DNA from: Pantoea cypripedii
GTDB taxonomy: Bacteria > Pseudomonadota > Gammaproteobacteria > Enterobacterales > Enterobacteriaceae
DNA length: 64,000 nt
Reading direction: 5' to 3'
Assembly: GCF_002095535.1 (NCBI RefSeq)
Contig: NZ_MLJI01000001.1
Span: 3,916,412 to 3,980,411 of the forward strand
Below are positions 9,284 to 17,863 of this stretch, piece by piece (position 1 is the stretch's first letter; each line of letters begins with the position of its first letter). A program made the position numbers and the translations under genes. The notes under the pieces were generated by a model, which was not told the DNA's origin, did no database searches, and was given only the letters and a program-made list of their open reading frames with translations.

Positions 9284-9871
9284 GTGCAGGACAGAATTAA
9301 AGCGTGTTTTACCGAAAGTATTCAGACTCAAATCGCTGCCGCCGAGGCGCTGCCGGATGCCATTTCCCGTGCGGCGATGGCGCTGGTGCAGTCGCTGCTG
9401 AGTGGTAACAAAATCCTGAGCTGTGGCAATGGCGCGTCAGCGGCCAATGCCCAGCATTTTGCTGCCAGCATGATTAACCGATTTGAGACCGAGCGCCCCA
9501 GCCTGCCCGCGCTGGCGCTGAGTGCCGACAACGTGATGTTGACGGCGATTGGCAACGATCGGTTGCACGATGAAATTTACGCCAAGCAGGTGCGAGCGCT
9601 TGGTCAGGCCGGTGATGTACTGCTGGCCATTTCCACCCGTGGCAACACCCGCGACATTATCAAAGCGGTGGAAGCTGCGGTTACACGCGATATGACCATC
9701 GTGGCGCTGACCGGCTACGACGGCGGTGAGCTGGCTGGGCTACTCGGCCCGCACGATGTGGAAATTCGCATTCCGTCTCATCGCAGTGCGCGCATTCAGG
9801 AGATGCATATGCTGACGCTGAATTGCCTGTGCGATTTGATTGATAACACCTTGTTCCCCCACCAGGAATGA
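9284..9871 (+). CDS. diaA: DnaA initiator-associating protein DiaA
   Basis: SIS-domain protein of 195 residues that as a tetramer binds several DnaA molecules and promotes timely initiation at oriC. The sequence is almost identical to E. coli DiaA ([87 protein letters not shown]). The start is GTG 9284 (VQDRIKACF), preceded by AGGTGG; the upstream ATG at 9236 lies within yraN and adds residues not found in the family. It is a paralogue of the sedoheptulose-7-phosphate isomerase GmhA. Confidence 0.95.
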   Translation: MQDRIKACFTESIQTQIAAAEALPDAISRAAMALVQSLLSGNKILSCGNGASAANAQHFAASMINRFETERPSLPALALSADNVMLTAIGNDRLHDEIYAKQVRALGQAGDVLLAISTRGNTRDIIKAVEAAVTRDMTIVALTGYDGGELAGLLGPHDVEIRIPSHRSARIQEMHMLTLNCLCDLIDNTLFPHQE

Positions 9872-9885
9872 CTGAAGGAGCTAAG

Positions 9886-10458
9886 ATGAAAGCATTGAAC
9901 GCTGTCGCCATTCTTTTAACCGCCATGATGTTGCAGGGCTGCGTTGCCGTGGTCGCTGGCGGCGCTGCAGTTGCGACCAAAACCGCCACTGACCCACGTA
10001 CCGTGGGCACTCAGGTTGATGACGGTACGCTGGAACTGCGTGTGACCAACGCGCTGGCGAAAGATGCGCAAATCAAAAACCAGGCGCGCGTGGTGGTGAC
10101 GGCCTATCAGGGCAAAGTGCTGCTGACCGGTCAATCGCCGTCGGCGGATCTGTCGAACCGCGCTAAACAGATCGCCATGGGTGTTGATGGTGCCACCGAG
10201 GTTTACAACGAAATCCGTACCGGCCAGAAAGTCAGCCTGGGTACATCCTCAAGCGACACCTGGATCACCACCAAAATCCGTTCTCAGCTGCTGGGCAGCG
10301 ATCAGGTGAAATCCTCGAACGTGAAAGTGACCACCGAAAACGGCGAAGTGTTTTTGTTAGGGTTAGTGACACAGCAGGAAGCGACTGCGGCGGCCGATCT
10401 TGCCAGCCGGGTGAGCGGCGTGAAGCACGTCACCACCGCGTTTACCATTCTGAAATAA
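9886..10458 (+). CDS. dolP: Outer-membrane lipoprotein DolP (dual BON domains)
   Basis: DolP (YraP) is an outer-membrane lipoprotein that supports membrane integrity and BAM function and localises to division sites. The start at 9886 has an AAGGAG site 6 nt upstream. The lipobox is MLQGC (Cys at about residue 19). Two BON domains follow, at about residues 47-115 and 125-190 (TQVDDGTLELRVTNAL..., SDTWITTKIRSQLLGSDQV...GEVFLLGLVTQQEA). It is the last gene of the lpoA operon, with a clear terminator after it. Confidence 0.95.
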   Translation: MKALNAVAILLTAMMLQGCVAVVAGGAAVATKTATDPRTVGTQVDDGTLELRVTNALAKDAQIKNQARVVVTAYQGKVLLTGQSPSADLSNRAKQIAMGVDGATEVYNEIRTGQKVSLGTSSSDTWITTKIRSQLLGSDQVKSSNVKVTTENGEVFLLGLVTQQEATAAADLASRVSGVKHVTTAFTILK

Positions 10459-10464
10459 CCTTTC

Positions 10465-10490
10465 AAGGGCGGCATCAGCCGCCCTTTTTT
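10465..10490 (+). terminator. Intrinsic terminator after dolP
   Basis: AAGGGCGG / CCGCCCTT stem with a 4-5-nt loop, followed by six T residues. Its end touches the stop codon of the convergent yhaK gene. Confidence 0.9.
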
Positions 10491-11191
10491 CACACCGGAA
10501 TATCAATCACCAGCGCACGCAACGGCGTTTTAGCCTGTAGCGTAATCTGCTGTTCTTCCGCCAGAAACGCACCATCACCGCAGCTCAGTTTTTCCTGATG
10601 ATTGCTGCTGGCCAGCACATCAAGCGAACCGTGGATCGATTGCAGATAAGCGCGTGGCCCATGCAGCTTCACGCTGTGCTGCTCACCGGGTGCCAGCGTC
10701 ACCTGATGTACCCACACCTGCTGACGCAGTTGCAGGCTGCCTTCTGCGCCATCTGGCGAGGCCAGCAGGAAAGCGGTTTGCTCTGGCAACGCCATTTTCT
10801 GCAACAGCGGATTCTCACGCTCCGGACAGGCTGACAGCCACAGCTGCATCCTGGTCAGCGGTTGATCTTTGCTGAGGTTGATTTCGCTATAGCTCACGCC
10901 CTGGCGCGCCGACAGCAGCAGCGCTTCACCGGCACGGGCGATGATATGGTTACCGTCACTGTCGCGGTACTCCGCCTCACCCTGTAGCACCAGGTTGAGC
11001 ACATCAACCTGTGGATAGGTACGTGGCTGGAAGGCGGCACCGGGTGCCAGCACTTCCTGATTGAGCACACGCAACGAGGCATAGCCCATCAGTTTCGGGT
11101 CAAAATAGTGGCCAAATGAGAAGCTGTATCGCGCCTGCAACCAACCGAAATCGGCCTGGCCACATGCTGACGCGCAGCGGGTTGTCATCAT
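10490..11191 (-). CDS. yhaK: Pirin-family bicupin YhaK
   Basis: Cytoplasmic pirin-like protein of 231-233 residues (two tandem ATGs). It aligns with E. coli YhaK through most of its length (QADFGWLQARYSFSFGHYFDPKLMGYASLRVLNQEVLAPGAAFQPRTYP). Pirins carry one metal-binding cupin and some show quercetinase activity; YhaK is reported to be redox-sensitive and lacks clear activity. The conserved HGPRAYLQSIHG strand is visible. It is divergently transcribed from its LysR-type neighbour yhaJ, as in E. coli. Confidence 0.93.
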   Translation of the reverse strand: MMTTRCASACGQADFGWLQARYSFSFGHYFDPKLMGYASLRVLNQEVLAPGAAFQPRTYPQVDVLNLVLQGEAEYRDSDGNHIIARAGEALLLSARQGVSYSEINLSKDQPLTRMQLWLSACPERENPLLQKMALPEQTAFLLASPDGAEGSLQLRQQVWVHQVTLAPGEQHSVKLHGPRAYLQSIHGSLDVLASSNHQEKLSCGDGAFLAEEQQITLQAKTPLRALVIDIPV

Positions 11192-11318
11192 GATTTACCT
11201 CCGACGCTCTGCGGGATGATACGCCGCAGATTTATAGGATTATGGTAAAAGGCTGGACGCCGGATTGTTAGCCAGTTAATCTGCCCGGCATGTTCAAATT
11301 TCCTGACAGAGAATCGGC

Positions 11319-12218
11319 ATGGCAAAAGAGCGCGCGTTAACCCTTGAAGCTTTACGTGTGATGGATGCTATTGACCGGCGTGGCAGCTTTGCGGCAGCGG
11401 CCGACGAGCTGGGACGCGTGCCTTCAGCCCTGAGTTACACCATGCAGAAGCTGGAAGAGGAGCTGGATGTGGTGTTGTTTGACCGCTCCGGCCATCGCAC
11501 CAAATTCACCAATGTCGGCCGCATGTTGCTGGAACGTGGCCGGGTGTTGCTCGAAGCCGCCGATAAACTCACCACCGATGCCGAAGCGCTGGCACGCGGC
11601 TGGGAAACCCATCTCACCATCGTCACCGAGGCGCTGGTGCCGACTGAACACCTGTTCCCGCTGGTAACCAAACTGGCGGACAAAGCCAACACGCAGATTT
11701 CACTGGTCACCGAAGTGCTGGCCGGTGCCTGGGAGCGGCTGGAGCAGGGTCGCGCCGATATCGTGATTGCGCCGGATATGCATTTCCGCGCCTCAACTGA
11801 AATCAACACCCGTAAGTTGTACAGCATGATGAGCGTGTATGTGGCCAGCCCGGATCATCCCATTCATCAGGAAGCCGAGCCGCAATCTGAAGTCACGCGC
11901 GTCAAATATCGCGGCATTGCCGTCGCCGATACCGCCCGTGAACGTCCGGTGCTGACTGTGCAGCTGCTGGATAAACAACAACGTCTGACGGTAAGCAGCA
12001 TGGATGACAAACGCCGTGCGCTGCTGGCAGGGCTGGGTGTGGCAACCATGCCCTATTCGCTGGTGGAGCAGGATATTGCCGAAGGACGCTTGCGCGTGGT
12101 GAGTGCGGAATATACCCGCGAAGTGGATATCATCATGGCATGGCGGCGCGACAGCATGGGCGAAGCCAAAGCCTGGTGCCTGCGCGAAATCCCGCGCCTG
12201 CTGGCGAAAAAGGGCTAA
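11319..12218 (+). CDS. yhaJ: LysR-type transcriptional regulator YhaJ
   Basis: LTTR of 299 residues with an N-terminal winged helix (ALRVMDAIDRRGSFAAAADELGRVPSALSYTMQKLEEELDVVLFDR) and a C-terminal effector domain ending DIIMAWRRDSMGEAKAWCLREIP. It is nearly identical to E. coli YhaJ over the HTH. In E. coli, YhaJ activates yqjF and yhaK-type targets in response to aromatic compounds and has been linked to virulence in pathogens. Here yqjF lies 7 kb to the left and yhaK is the divergent neighbour, consistent with the same regulon (inference). Confidence 0.94.
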   Translation: MAKERALTLEALRVMDAIDRRGSFAAAADELGRVPSALSYTMQKLEEELDVVLFDRSGHRTKFTNVGRMLLERGRVLLEAADKLTTDAEALARGWETHLTIVTEALVPTEHLFPLVTKLADKANTQISLVTEVLAGAWERLEQGRADIVIAPDMHFRASTEINTRKLYSMMSVYVASPDHPIHQEAEPQSEVTRVKYRGIAVADTARERPVLTVQLLDKQQRLTVSSMDDKRRALLAGLGVATMPYSLVEQDIAEGRLRVVSAEYTREVDIIMAWRRDSMGEAKAWCLREIPRLLAKKG

Positions 12219-12226
12219 TTAACAAC

Positions 12227-12253
12227 CGTAGGGTGCGGATTCATCCGCACCTG
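12227..12253. repeat. Short palindromic intergenic repeat, copy 1
   Basis: CGTAGGGTGCGGATTCATCC followed by GCACC: a 9-bp GGTGCGGAT / ATCCGCACC hairpin with a 2-nt loop between the convergent ends of yhaJ and the PRD regulator. It belongs to the GTAG-hairpin family seen at five other sites in this window. Confidence 0.7.
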
Positions 12254-12258
12254 GGATT

Positions 12259-14169
12259 TTACAGACGGCTCAGACAATCCATCGCCACCGCCTTAAAGCT
12301 GGCGAAATCGCCACAGTCGCGCAGCCGAGTCATCGCCCGTTCACGCAGGAAGGTGACGAACAAATCGTAAATCGCCATCGCCTCTTCATATTCGCTTTTG
12401 CTAATTGCCAGCAGGAAAATCACCGAGGCGGTTTCATCGCCCCAGCTAATTCCCTGCGGAGCCAGCACGGTGTAGACCACGGTTTTCTTCGCCAGCAACC
12501 CCAGCGAGTGTGGTAAGGCAATCCCCTCACCCAGCATGGTGCTGACAATCGCTTCGCGCTCCTCTACCGACGGATAAAAATCGTCGTCGACATAGCCTTC
12601 CTGTTGCAGCTGGTCACACAGCTGGTGAAACAATGCCGATTGCGTCATCGGCTGATCCACCACCAGAAAATGTTGCGCGTCGAAGTATTTCTCCAGCATG
12701 TAAGGACGGGTGCGGTCCACCAGCACCAGTTTGCCCAGTTGCTCCAGCTGGAATTCGGTGGGAAACGGCGACATCACCACCACCGGGCTGTTTTTCTCGG
12801 TCAGCCGTGCGGTGGAGATAACAAAATCTTCTTCAATAAAATCGAGCGCCTCATATTCACGCTGTGACAGACGCGCCGTCACCTGTAATTGCGGATACTT
12901 ACGCAGCAGCAGCGCCTCAATCATCCGCAGCGTGGAGTTACCGCTGTCACACACCAGCAGCACCTGCGGATGGCGCTGATAGCCCACGTCATAATGGCGC
13001 TCCAGCCCCACACCGATATGCAGCACCAGAAAACCGATTTCGTTTTCGCTGATGGTGTACGGCGTATATTTGCCCCAACTGGTGACCGCCGCCAGCGTCA
13101 TGTCATAGGCCATCGGATAATGCTGCTTGATGTTGTTCAGTAACGGATTGGGGATGTGGATCTGGTAACGCACCCGGGTGATCATGGTTTTAATATGGGT
13201 GAGCAAATCGGCGCGCAGCTGCTCATCCTGTTGCAGGCGGTAGTTGTAGTGGGTGTTGATATAACTCAGCAGGTAATCCACCAGCGCATCGGCATCGTCA
13301 GCGTTAATGGTGCTGGGTGCCAGCGCCTGAATCTGGCGGGCGGCGATATTGACGCGCAGCCAGTTCTCTTCCGCCTGTGAAATCGGTTTGCCGACCAGCG
13401 GCAGCATCAGCTCAACCAGCTGGTGTGCCGCTTCACGCACCTCTTCCCCCACATCCTCGGCACCGGGGTCGTTTAGCGGAAAGCCTTCGCTGATACGCCG
13501 CACCGCCACCGCGCAATAGATTTGCAGATAGCGCTCACCTTCATCGCTCAGACGAATGGCGTGATGGGCAAAGCATTGCTGCAACAGCGGTTGCAGCTGC
13601 TCCAGCATTCCGCTGTGCAGCGCTTCCACCGTCAGCAGCGGGCTATCCGGCGTGTCCTGATCGATCTGCCACAGCAGGTCGGTCAGGCAGGTGCGAATCG
13701 CCGCCTCGCTACCAAACAGTTTCATGCCGTAGCGCGGCTTGGTTTCGATATTCAGGTGATAGCGCCCCAGCCATTCTCGCACTTCGGCCATATCGCTTTG
13801 TAGCGTAGCGCGGCTGACAAACCACTCTTCCGACAGATCTTCCAGCTTGAGCGAATACGCCGCCGTCAGGAAGCGGCTGAGCAGATAACGCACGCGATCT
13901 GGCGAGGTGCGGGGCACGCGCAGCGGCGCGGCGGTTTGTGCCTGCAACTGACCAAAACGCCGTGCGTCATCTACTTTCAGCTGATACCCCGCGCCACGCG
14001 CCAGCACAAACTGCGCGCCGTGCTGCGCCAGCAGCGCATTCAGTGCCGTGATGTCGGTACGCACCGTGCGCGTCGAGACGGAGAAACGCCGCGCCAGCTC
14101 ATCCTGCGGCAGCGTTTCATTTTGCAGAGCAGCGAAAAGTTGGGCCAGACGCTGGTTAGGGAATCTCAA
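12259..14169 (-). CDS. PRD-containing transcription activator with EIIB-Gat-like and EIIA domains (LicR/MtlR type)
   Basis: A 636-residue regulator of the BglG/LicR/MtlR class. Domains in order: HTH_11 (residues 5-65), a second Mga-like HTH (90-155), PRD1 (175-285), PRD2 (290-395), an EIIB-galactitol-like domain with Cys407 in CDSGNST, and an EIIA-fructose/mannitol-like domain with His554 in GEGIALPHS. PRD2 keeps its histidines (His325, His384). In PRD1 the expected positions read YCAVAVRRI and LRVNIAA, so both histidines appear lost. The protein probably senses the phosphorylation state of a PTS and activates the upstream cluster; the EIIA could also supply phosphate. It is the last gene of the nine-gene cluster. 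Confidence 0.85.
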   Translation of the reverse strand: MRFPNQRLAQLFAALQNETLPQDELARRFSVSTRTVRTDITALNALLAQHGAQFVLARGAGYQLKVDDARRFGQLQAQTAAPLRVPRTSPDRVRYLLSRFLTAAYSLKLEDLSEEWFVSRATLQSDMAEVREWLGRYHLNIETKPRYGMKLFGSEAAIRTCLTDLLWQIDQDTPDSPLLTVEALHSGMLEQLQPLLQQCFAHHAIRLSDEGERYLQIYCAVAVRRISEGFPLNDPGAEDVGEEVREAAHQLVELMLPLVGKPISQAEENWLRVNIAARQIQALAPSTINADDADALVDYLLSYINTHYNYRLQQDEQLRADLLTHIKTMITRVRYQIHIPNPLLNNIKQHYPMAYDMTLAAVTSWGKYTPYTISENEIGFLVLHIGVGLERHYDVGYQRHPQVLLVCDSGNSTLRMIEALLLRKYPQLQVTARLSQREYEALDFIEEDFVISTARLTEKNSPVVVMSPFPTEFQLEQLGKLVLVDRTRPYMLEKYFDAQHFLVVDQPMTQSALFHQLCDQLQQEGYVDDDFYPSVEEREAIVSTMLGEGIALPHSLGLLAKKTVVYTVLAPQGISWGDETASVIFLLAISKSEYEEAMAIYDLFVTFLRERAMTRLRDCGDFASFKAVAMDCLSRL

Positions 14170-14193
14170 GGGGCTTCACCTGTTACTTATTTG

Positions 14194-14931
14194 CTACAAC
14201 AGCTTTTTGCACGTTGCCAGAAGCTGACGGACATCGTCAATGCGCGTGTCGCCGGTGGCGCTATCGATAATGGAACTATAGACATGCGGAATCACTTTAC
14301 TGACGCCCGCCTCCAGCGCAATGCGCACGATCTCCTCAAAGTTGCTGAGATCGATACCGCCGGTCGGTTCCAGCCAGAAGTCATGACGCGCACAGGCTTC
14401 CGCCACGGCACGATATTCATCCACCGCTTTTAATCCCCCCATCGGGAAATATTTCACCGAGCTGCCGCCCATATCCTGAAGCAGCGCGATGGCGCTATCG
14501 ATCGGTACGAGGGCATCTGGCCCCTGGGCACTGCGCGGTCCGGTAGAGATTTTTACCAGACCCGGCGTACCGGTAGGCGAAATCAGACCGTTGACCACAG
14601 TTTCGTTCTGCCCGAGCAACGCACGGCTGGTGGCGACGCCGGTAAATACCTGGTTAACGTGCTGCGGCTGAATCGCTGCCGCAATCGCGCTCACCATCGC
14701 CGACTGATTGGGATCTCCGGCACCCAGCCCAACGGAAATGGCGTTATCAATCAGCCCAGCGTACTCGCGCATATCGTCGATGGCCGCTTCGGTGGTGGCA
14801 TAGTTTTTTGATAATACGCCCACCAGCACATGGCCTTCCGCCGCCTGCCAGATGTCGCGCGCATTCTGCTTTGAACCCGCCAGCACATTGAGGCACAAAC
14901 GGCCCTGATAAAAATTCGGTGTCAGAGTCAT
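14194..14931 (-). CDS. dgaF: DgaF-like 2-dehydro-3-deoxy-6-phosphogluconate (KDGP) aldolase
   Basis: A 245-residue TIM-barrel class I aldolase of the DgaF family, which in Salmonella cleaves KDGP to pyruvate and glyceraldehyde 3-phosphate in D-glucosaminate use. The likely Schiff-base lysine is Lys160 in SSVKYFPMGG. Other family motifs are ISVGLGAGDPNQ, KISTGPRSAQGPDALVPIDSAI and LEPTGGIDLSNF. The start codon overlaps the stop of the dgaE-like gene (ATGA), so the two enzymes are made together. The true substrate in this cluster is unproven, because the transporter differs from Salmonella dgaABCD. Confidence 0.85.
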   Translation of the reverse strand: MTLTPNFYQGRLCLNVLAGSKQNARDIWQAAEGHVLVGVLSKNYATTEAAIDDMREYAGLIDNAISVGLGAGDPNQSAMVSAIAAAIQPQHVNQVFTGVATSRALLGQNETVVNGLISPTGTPGLVKISTGPRSAQGPDALVPIDSAIALLQDMGGSSVKYFPMGGLKAVDEYRAVAEACARHDFWLEPTGGIDLSNFEEIVRIALEAGVSKVIPHVYSSIIDSATGDTRIDDVRQLLATCKKLL

Positions 14932-16049
14932 GCCTGTTTCTCTCCATTGAGCAATGCCTGGATGGCGGTAAAAATGGTATGCAGCTGATCGGCGCTGACG
15001 CTGCGCACATCGGCTTCAATAATGCCTTCGTTGGCTTTGTAGCCACGGAAGTAGATGGCGATAACGCCGGTTTTCAGCGCCTGTACCAGCTCGCCGGTGC
15101 CCCAGCCTGTTTGCCCTTCGTCAAACTTAATCTCGGCGCGCGCGATGTCACGTCCGGCGGCATCCCATACCACCCGTGCACTCACGCCCTTCAGGGTGTT
15201 GAGGTTGGCGATAAACGGCGTCATTTTTTCCACCATTTGCGCGCCCGTGGTTTTTTCCTGCACCAGATAGTTTTCAATCGCCTGGGTCAGACCGAGGATG
15301 CCCTCTTTGCCCACTTTCATGGCGCGACCAATACCGTTGCTCTGACGCTTCACCCACTCAACATATTGCGTGCGGCCAATCACCAGCCCGCTGGTCGGCC
15401 CTTCAATCGCTTTCGCGCCGCTGTAGATCACCAGGTCAGCACCCATCTGGTAATAGCACTGCAAATCTTCTTCAGCCGCGGCATCGACAATCAACGGAAT
15501 GCCGTGTTTACGTGCCACCACTGCCGCCTGTTCGACGCTGAGATGGCTTTTTTGCACGCAATGGTGTGATTTGATGTACAGCAGCGCGGCCGTGGTCGGC
15601 GTAATCGCGGCTGCCAGCTGTTCTGGCGAGCATTCGTTGCTGTAGCCTGCTTCCACCAGCCGTCCGCCCCCCAGCGCAACCATGGTGCCCACAGGGGCGC
15701 CAAAATTGACGTTATGCCCCTTCGGCACCACGATGTCGTGCGGCACGCTCAGCGGAGCGGCATGCAGGTTCTCCAGCAGCCAGGCGTTATCTTTGACGAT
15801 CACCGCCGCCACGCTCTGCGCAATCCCCGCAGAGGCGCAGGACACCACTACCGCATTCTCCACCTGCAACAGCTGCGCGATATACGCGCCGGTCTTATCA
15901 ACCAGATCTTTCATCTCAAAGTAGTGGTTGAGGCCGTATTTCACGGTATCCACCACATCCGCTGCCGGTGTTGATACGCCGAGAATGGTCATGCGACCGG
16001 AGGCATTAATGACCTGTTTCAGGCCATATTTTTCATAAATCGAAGACAT
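14928..16049 (-). CDS. dgaE: DgaE/SelA-like PLP-dependent lyase (glucosaminate-6-phosphate ammonia-lyase family)
   Basis: PLP enzyme of the SelA-related group (about 373 residues from ATG 16049, starting MSSIYEKYGLKQVINASG). The family member DgaE converts D-glucosaminate 6-phosphate to KDGP and ammonia. The PLP lysine is Lys213 in YSGAKAIEGPTSGLVIG, and the aspartate LIVDAAAEED pairs with the cofactor. The upstream ATG at 16067 would deepen the overlap with the amidohydrolase gene and lacks a ribosome site; AAGGG precedes 16049. With dgaF it makes a two-step route from an amino-sugar acid phosphate to pyruvate. Confidence 0.84.
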   Translation of the reverse strand: MSSIYEKYGLKQVINASGRMTILGVSTPAADVVDTVKYGLNHYFEMKDLVDKTGAYIAQLLQVENAVVVSCASAGIAQSVAAVIVKDNAWLLENLHAAPLSVPHDIVVPKGHNVNFGAPVGTMVALGGGRLVEAGYSNECSPEQLAAAITPTTAALLYIKSHHCVQKSHLSVEQAAVVARKHGIPLIVDAAAEEDLQCYYQMGADLVIYSGAKAIEGPTSGLVIGRTQYVEWVKRQSNGIGRAMKVGKEGILGLTQAIENYLVQEKTTGAQMVEKMTPFIANLNTLKGVSARVVWDAAGRDIARAEIKFDEGQTGWGTGELVQALKTGVIAIYFRGYKANEGIIEADVRSVSADQLHTIFTAIQALLNGEKQA

Positions 16050-17166
16050 GATTGGTTTTCCCTTCATCAGTCAGATGCCACTGGCCCGCCACTACGGCAG
16101 CCAGCGGCAACACATGTTGTTCACCCAGCACCTGTTCGCCTTCCGCATCGACGAACGGGCGGGCTTCTTCTTTGACGGTAAAAATGGTCAGGTCGGCGTC
16201 ATAGCCCACGGCCAGCCGCCCTTTGTGCGCCAGACGCAGCCCTTCAGCGGCTTTCCAGGTGACGCAGTCGATCACCTGCGCCAGCGTCATACCGATGCTG
16301 AAAAATTTCGACATCACATGCGCCAGGCTGTGCACCGGTCCGTTGAGACGGTTGCGGCAGTAGATATCCGAGCTGATGGTGTCCGGCAGAATGCCCTGGG
16401 CAATCGCCTGACGAGCCACTTCAAAGCTGAAGCTGGCGCTACCGTGACCGATATCCAGCCGCACACCGCGTGCGATGGCGTTTTTCACTGCCGCTTTCAG
16501 TTCGCCCTGCGGCGTGAGGATGCGGTTGGGTTTGCCGTTGTAACAATGGGTGATGATGTCGCCGGAGGTCAGCAGGTCGGCGATTTCTTCCAGCACCGGC
16601 GGGTTATTACCGATATGCACCATCAGCGGCAGATGACCGGCAGCCTGCTGAATGGCTTTGGCGCGGATTAACGGCTGGATGCCGTTTTCGCCGACTACGC
16701 TGCTGCTCATGCGCGCTTTCAGGCCAACAATAAAATCCGGGTGACGCTGCACCGCCTGTACCACCGCCTCGCCGTCAATCTGCGCCATATCGGCCAGTTC
16801 GTTCTGCGTGACAATGCCGGTGCGGGCGATGTTGATCAGCGCACGTACGTCCGTGGTGACCTGGCGCGTAAGCTGATAAAAATCGTCAATGTCATCCGCC
16901 CCGGTGCTACCAGCATCGATCACCGTGGTGACACCCTGCGCCACACCAATCGCATCGGCGTCATCATGGTAAATCGGTGATTTTGGGTAGCAGTGCACAT
17001 GGCTGTCGATCCAGCCTGCGCTGACGTAGTAACGCCCGGCCAGATCGCGCTCTTGTGCTGCCGGGCCGTGTACCTCGCCCACCGCAGCAATCTTGCCGTC
17101 CTGCCACGCAATATCGACCAATTGTTCGTCGCACAAACGCGCACGGCGCAGAATCACATCAAACAT
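16033..17166 (-). CDS. Amidohydrolase/deacetylase-superfamily metalloenzyme (EF_0837-type)
   Basis: A 377-residue amidohydrolase with a binuclear metal site. His56/His58 are in DSHVHCY, a probable carboxylated Lys150 in VGLKAR, His184 in MVHIGN, His207 in THCYNGK and Asp267 in SSDIYC. It matches the adenine-deaminase/dihydroorotase-like family often annotated as amidohydrolase/deacetylase and found with DgaE/DgaF homologues in Enterococcus and Aeromonas. It may open an amide, N-acyl group or lactam before the lyase step (inference). The stop lies inside the dgaE-like start region (17-nt overlap), showing tight coupling. Confidence 0.85.
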   Translation of the reverse strand: MFDVILRRARLCDEQLVDIAWQDGKIAAVGEVHGPAAQERDLAGRYYVSAGWIDSHVHCYPKSPIYHDDADAIGVAQGVTTVIDAGSTGADDIDDFYQLTRQVTTDVRALINIARTGIVTQNELADMAQIDGEAVVQAVQRHPDFIVGLKARMSSSVVGENGIQPLIRAKAIQQAAGHLPLMVHIGNNPPVLEEIADLLTSGDIITHCYNGKPNRILTPQGELKAAVKNAIARGVRLDIGHGSASFSFEVARQAIAQGILPDTISSDIYCRNRLNGPVHSLAHVMSKFFSIGMTLAQVIDCVTWKAAEGLRLAHKGRLAVGYDADLTIFTVKEEARPFVDAEGEQVLGEQHVLPLAAVVAGQWHLTDEGKTNHVFDL

Positions 17167-17209
17167 ATCAACTCCTTAAGCGCGGCCCGTTACCAGGCCG
17201 CGCATGACA

Positions 17210-17851
17210 TCAGAGAGAAACCGGGAAGATCGCACCCAGCACCATGGCACCGAGGATCGCGCCACCGGTAATCGGCTTATTCCACAGGTAGAACAGCAGC
17301 GCACCGACCAGCGAACCGAGTCCGATAGGAATCGATGCCGCCATTGCCGACAGGATGATCAACGGACCCAGGAAGCGACCAGAGGCGTTACCGGCCCCCA
17401 TCATCACGTCGGCACCGTAGGTGGAGTCACTCTGATTAATGGTGAACTTACGCGCCAGAATGATGATGTAGCCGACCGCCAGACCCAGCACCAGGCCGGT
17501 CGCCAGCGAAGCAGCAAAGTTCGCCACCGGAAAGACAATCCCCGCGCCCAGCAGCAGTGCCGGAACACCGAGGCCGATACCGGTCTGAATCGCTCCGCCG
17601 ATGTCGAGAATCCCCACCAGCGAACCTTCAATGATGCGGGCAAACAGGAAGCTGGCACCGAAAGCCGCCACCGCACCGTAGACGCCGGTTTCCATGCCGG
17701 AACGCAGCATCGAGACAAACGCCACCTCGTTAAAGGCACCAATGCCGTACAGGTAGTACATATGCGTACCGGCAAACACACCGGCAGAGAGCAAGCCGAC
17801 AAAGATCGGGAAAGACCAGTCGGCGTACCAGAACCCTTTGTTTTCGTTCAT
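17210..17851 (-). CDS. DUF4310-family integral membrane protein
   Basis: A 213-residue, very hydrophobic, Gly/Ala-rich protein with about six predicted membrane spans. Between them are a soluble-looking stretch (ARKFTINQSDSTYGADVMMGAGNASGRFLGP) and the conserved opening FWYADWSFPIFVGLLSAGVFAGTHMYY. It belongs to a family I know only from this cluster type (EF_0833/AHA_391x-like; DUF4310). Position, hydrophobicity and co-occurrence with a second membrane protein suggest the two form a permease, possibly the channel part of a PTS-like importer. No transport substrate has been assigned to my knowledge. Confidence 0.8.
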   Translation of the reverse strand: MNENKGFWYADWSFPIFVGLLSAGVFAGTHMYYLYGIGAFNEVAFVSMLRSGMETGVYGAVAAFGASFLFARIIEGSLVGILDIGGAIQTGIGLGVPALLLGAGIVFPVANFAASLATGLVLGLAVGYIIILARKFTINQSDSTYGADVMMGAGNASGRFLGPLIILSAMAASIPIGLGSLVGALLFYLWNKPITGGAILGAMVLGAIFPVSL

Positions 17852-17863
17852 GCTGATGGCTCC

